Origin: Hydrogenophaga sp.
GTDB taxonomy: Bacteria; Pseudomonadota; Gammaproteobacteria; Burkholderiales; Burkholderiaceae_C
Assembly (NCBI RefSeq): GCF_018780075.1
Contig: NZ_JADMKB010000031.1
Coordinates: 1 to 37,846, forward strand
DNA length: 37,846 bases
Direction of reading: 5' to 3'
Part shown: piece by piece, positions 35,705-37,846 of the stretch
Layout of the letters: each line of letters opens with the position of its first letter
Numbering within the stretch: position 1 is the first letter of the stretch
The notes under the pieces: model-generated
What the model was told of the DNA's origin: nothing
Seen by the model: the letters and a program-made list of their open reading frames with translations, nothing else
Databases searched by the model: none
Program-made: the position numbers and the translations under genes

Positions 35705-36922
35705 ATGCTCGAGTTGTTCGCTCACGCCTCCTTTGTCCGCTTCTGGTGCGCCCGGGTGGCGGCCGTGGCGGGCACGCAGATGCTGATGCTGACCCTCGGC
35801 TGGCACATGTACGAGCTGACCGCCAGCGCCTGGGACCTCGGCCTGGTCGGGCTGTACCAGTTCGGTCCAGCGCTGGCCATGACCCTGCCCGCCGGCCACG
35901 CCGCCGACCGCCACCACCGGGCCCGCATCGTGGCGCTGTGCCTGGCCGCGCAGGCGGTGGTGGCGGTGCTGCTGGTGGCCGGCACGCTGGCGCAGGCGGT
36001 CTCGCGCGAATGGCTGCTGGTGCTGTCGGCCTTGCTGGGGGCGATCCGGCCGTTCCAGATGTCGGCCCAACAGGCGCTGCTGCCGTCGCTGGTGCCCGCG
36101 CCGCTGCTGGCCCGCGCCACGGCCGTCACGTCCACCGGCACCCAGGCGGCCGTCATCGGCGGGCCTGCCCTCGGTGGGCTGATCTTTGCCGTGAACCTGA
36201 ACGCGGTCTACATCGTCTGCACGCTGTTGTTCCTCGGTGCGGCGCTGGCCTGCCTGTGGGTGCGCTACGAGCGCCAGCCGGTGGTGCGAGAGCCGGTCAG
36301 CGCGCAGACGCTGCTGGTCGGCGTGCGCTACGTGTGGGGCCACCCGGTGCTGCTGGGGGCGGTGTCGCTGGACCTGTTCGCGGTGCTGCTGGGCGGGGCG
36401 ACCGCGCTGCTGCCGATCTTTGCCAAGGAGATCCTGCACGTCGGGCCCGAAGGGCTGGGCGTGTTGCGTTCGGCGCCCGCCGTCGGTGCGCTGGCGGCCG
36501 GCCTGGTGCTGTCGCACTGGGCGCTGGAGCGGCGCGTCGGGCGCAAGCTGCTGGTCGCGGTGGCCGTGTTCGGCCTGTGCATGGTGGTGTTCGGCCTGTC
36601 CACCTCGTTCTGGCTGTCGCTGGCGGCGCTGGCCGTGTCCGGTGCGGCCGACATGGTCAGCGTGGTGGTGCGCCAGACCCTGGTGCAGCTGGAAACGTCA
36701 GACGCCATGCGGGGCCGCGTGGCGGCGGTCAATACGCTCTTCATCGGCGCCAGCAACCAGCTGGGGGAATTCGAGTCCGGCGTGACCGCTGCGGCTGTCG
36801 GGCCGGTCGGTTCGGTGGTGCTGGGCGGGCTGGGCACCATCGGCATCAGCCTGGCCTGGTGGCGCCTGTTCCGGCCGCTGGCGATGCGCGACACACTCGC
36901 CGGCCCGGTGACCCGCCACTGA
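35705..36922 (+). CDS. Major facilitator superfamily transporter, MFS_3 / EntS-like
   Basis: The 405-residue membrane protein has about twelve transmembrane helices and the MFS loop AGHAADRHHRARIV after helix 2. RPFQMSAQQALLPSLVPAPLLARATAV is typical of MFS_3 (enterobactin-exporter-like) members, and IGGPALGGLIFAVN and VGRKLLVAVAVFG are conserved family positions. It probably exports a small molecule; no substrate is evident and nothing nearby makes a siderophore. The ATG at 35705 has no strong ribosome site; a TAGCCT hexamer lies seven bases before it. It ends before a perfect bidirectional terminator shared with groEL. Confidence 0.85.
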   Translation: MLELFAHASFVRFWCARVAAVAGTQMLMLTLGWHMYELTASAWDLGLVGLYQFGPALAMTLPAGHAADRHHRARIVALCLAAQAVVAVLLVAGTLAQAVSREWLLVLSALLGAIRPFQMSAQQALLPSLVPAPLLARATAVTSTGTQAAVIGGPALGGLIFAVNLNAVYIVCTLLFLGAALACLWVRYERQPVVREPVSAQTLLVGVRYVWGHPVLLGAVSLDLFAVLLGGATALLPIFAKEILHVGPEGLGVLRSAPAVGALAAGLVLSHWALERRVGRKLLVAVAVFGLCMVVFGLSTSFWLSLAALAVSGAADMVSVVVRQTLVQLETSDAMRGRVAAVNTLFIGASNQLGEFESGVTAAAVGPVGSVVLGGLGTIGISLAWWRLFRPLAMRDTLAGPVTRH

Positions 36923-36960
36923 GCCACCGTCCCGGTGGGGCAGGGGCGAAGAAACACCCG

Positions 36961-37006
36961 CCCAAGAAAAAACCCCGCGAGTCGCCTCGCGGGGTTTTTT
37001 CTTGGG
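36961..37006. terminator. Perfect 21-bp-arm bidirectional terminator
   Basis: CCCAAGAAAAAACCCCGCGAG-type left arm (36961-36981) and its exact complement (36986-37006), loop TCGC. The GC-rich core CCCCGCGAG is flanked by A6 and T6 tracts, so it can terminate both the plus-strand MFS transcript and the minus-strand groEL transcript. Confidence 0.95.
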
Positions 37007-37017
37007 GGTTTGTCAGC

Positions 37018-37031
37018 CCACAGTGATGTGG
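37018..37031. repeat. Small hairpin CCACA-GTGA-TGTGG
   Basis: Five-base perfect arms around a GTGA loop, between the MFS/groEL terminator and the larger palindrome. Part of the structured groEL 3' region. Confidence 0.5.
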
Positions 37032-37040
37032 TCCGACGCA

Positions 37041-37126
37041 GCATGAGGGTGCAGGGCAAGGCGCAGACGCGCTGACAGTGGCATCGCCACGGCAAGCGGC
37101 TGCAACGCCGCCCTGCGCCCTCATGC
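37041..37126. repeat. 86-bp palindromic element downstream of groEL
   Basis: Outer arms of 17 bases, GCATGAGGGTGCAGGGC (37041-37057) and GCCCTGCGCCCTCATGC (37110-37126), match except for one position. An inner hairpin GTGGC-ATC-GCCAC lies at 37078-37090. Ten bases separate its right end from the groEL stop codon. It may be a stabilising 3' mRNA structure or a small mobile or REP-like repeat. Confidence 0.65.
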
Positions 37127-37135
37127 AAGGAGCAT

Positions 37136-37846
<711 letters not shown>

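Noticed and set aside
33290..36517. A 1075-codon open frame on the minus strand opposite xylA, the oxidoreductase and the MFS gene
   Set aside because: It is antisense to genes with strong family matches. Its product is His/Arg/Gln-rich low-complexity, the usual by-product of high-GC codon bias.

Overview
The window is high-GC, densely packed proteobacterial DNA. The gene set and style point to a betaproteobacterium of the order Burkholderiales, most likely family Comamonadaceae (Hydrogenophaga or a close relative). Reasons: Comamonadaceae-type 'porin_4' outer-membrane porins, a HexR/transaldolase divergon, a Coq7 ubiquinone hydroxylase, a CBS/nucleotidyltransferase gene fused to a DnaQ-like exonuclease gene by start/stop overlap, and several copies of GC-rich intergenic repeats. 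The genus is a guess; the family is an inference.

Layout. 1-770: the 5' end of gspG (minus) and a short gspC (plus), type II secretion. 807-3406: a cNMP-binding/CBS/DUF294 protein translationally coupled to a 3'-5' exonuclease. 3403-6105 (minus): ilvA then a divergent cobT-like gene; directly upstream of ilvA is a strong minus-strand promoter followed 79 bases later by a strong intrinsic terminator, so either a small RNA carrying an anti-Shine-Dalgarno stretch or an attenuated ilvA leader. 6339-7452: an OsmC/YhfA-type protein and coq7, convergent. 7724-9893: two tandem paralogous porins, each with its own terminator. 9981-11343: a small exported HhH DNA-binding protein (minus) and a DUF3047 lipoprotein.

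11452-18409 is a peptide-type ABC uptake operon (permease, M20 amidohydrolase, binding protein, permease, two ATPases). 18680-20540 is hexR divergent from tal. 20584-23297 holds a TPR-like/winged-helix regulator, a small beta-propeller protein and a DUF899 thioredoxin-fold protein.

23308-34621 is a divergent sugar locus. On the plus strand are a xylose-type ABC transporter (xylF, xylH, single-domain xylG), a ROK repressor, xylulokinase xylB and xylose isomerase xylA, which together import D-xylose and convert it to xylulose 5-phosphate; transaldolase (tal) lies upstream in the same metabolic direction. On the minus strand, from the same intergenic region, run a CRTAC1-like FG-GAP protein, a vanadium-haloperoxidase/PAP2 protein and an aldose 1-epimerase, all overlapping by start/stop. 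Next come a Gfo/Idh/MocA oxidoreductase and an MFS exporter. The window ends in the 3' part of groEL (minus), behind a perfect 21-bp-arm terminator and a long palindromic 3' region.

No tRNA, rRNA, CRISPR array, transposase, integrase or phage gene was seen. No gene-free stretch exceeds about 300 bases; the larger gaps (7453-7723, 8717-8972, 10323-10554, 18410-18679, 27257-27472) are described as features or findings where something is visible.
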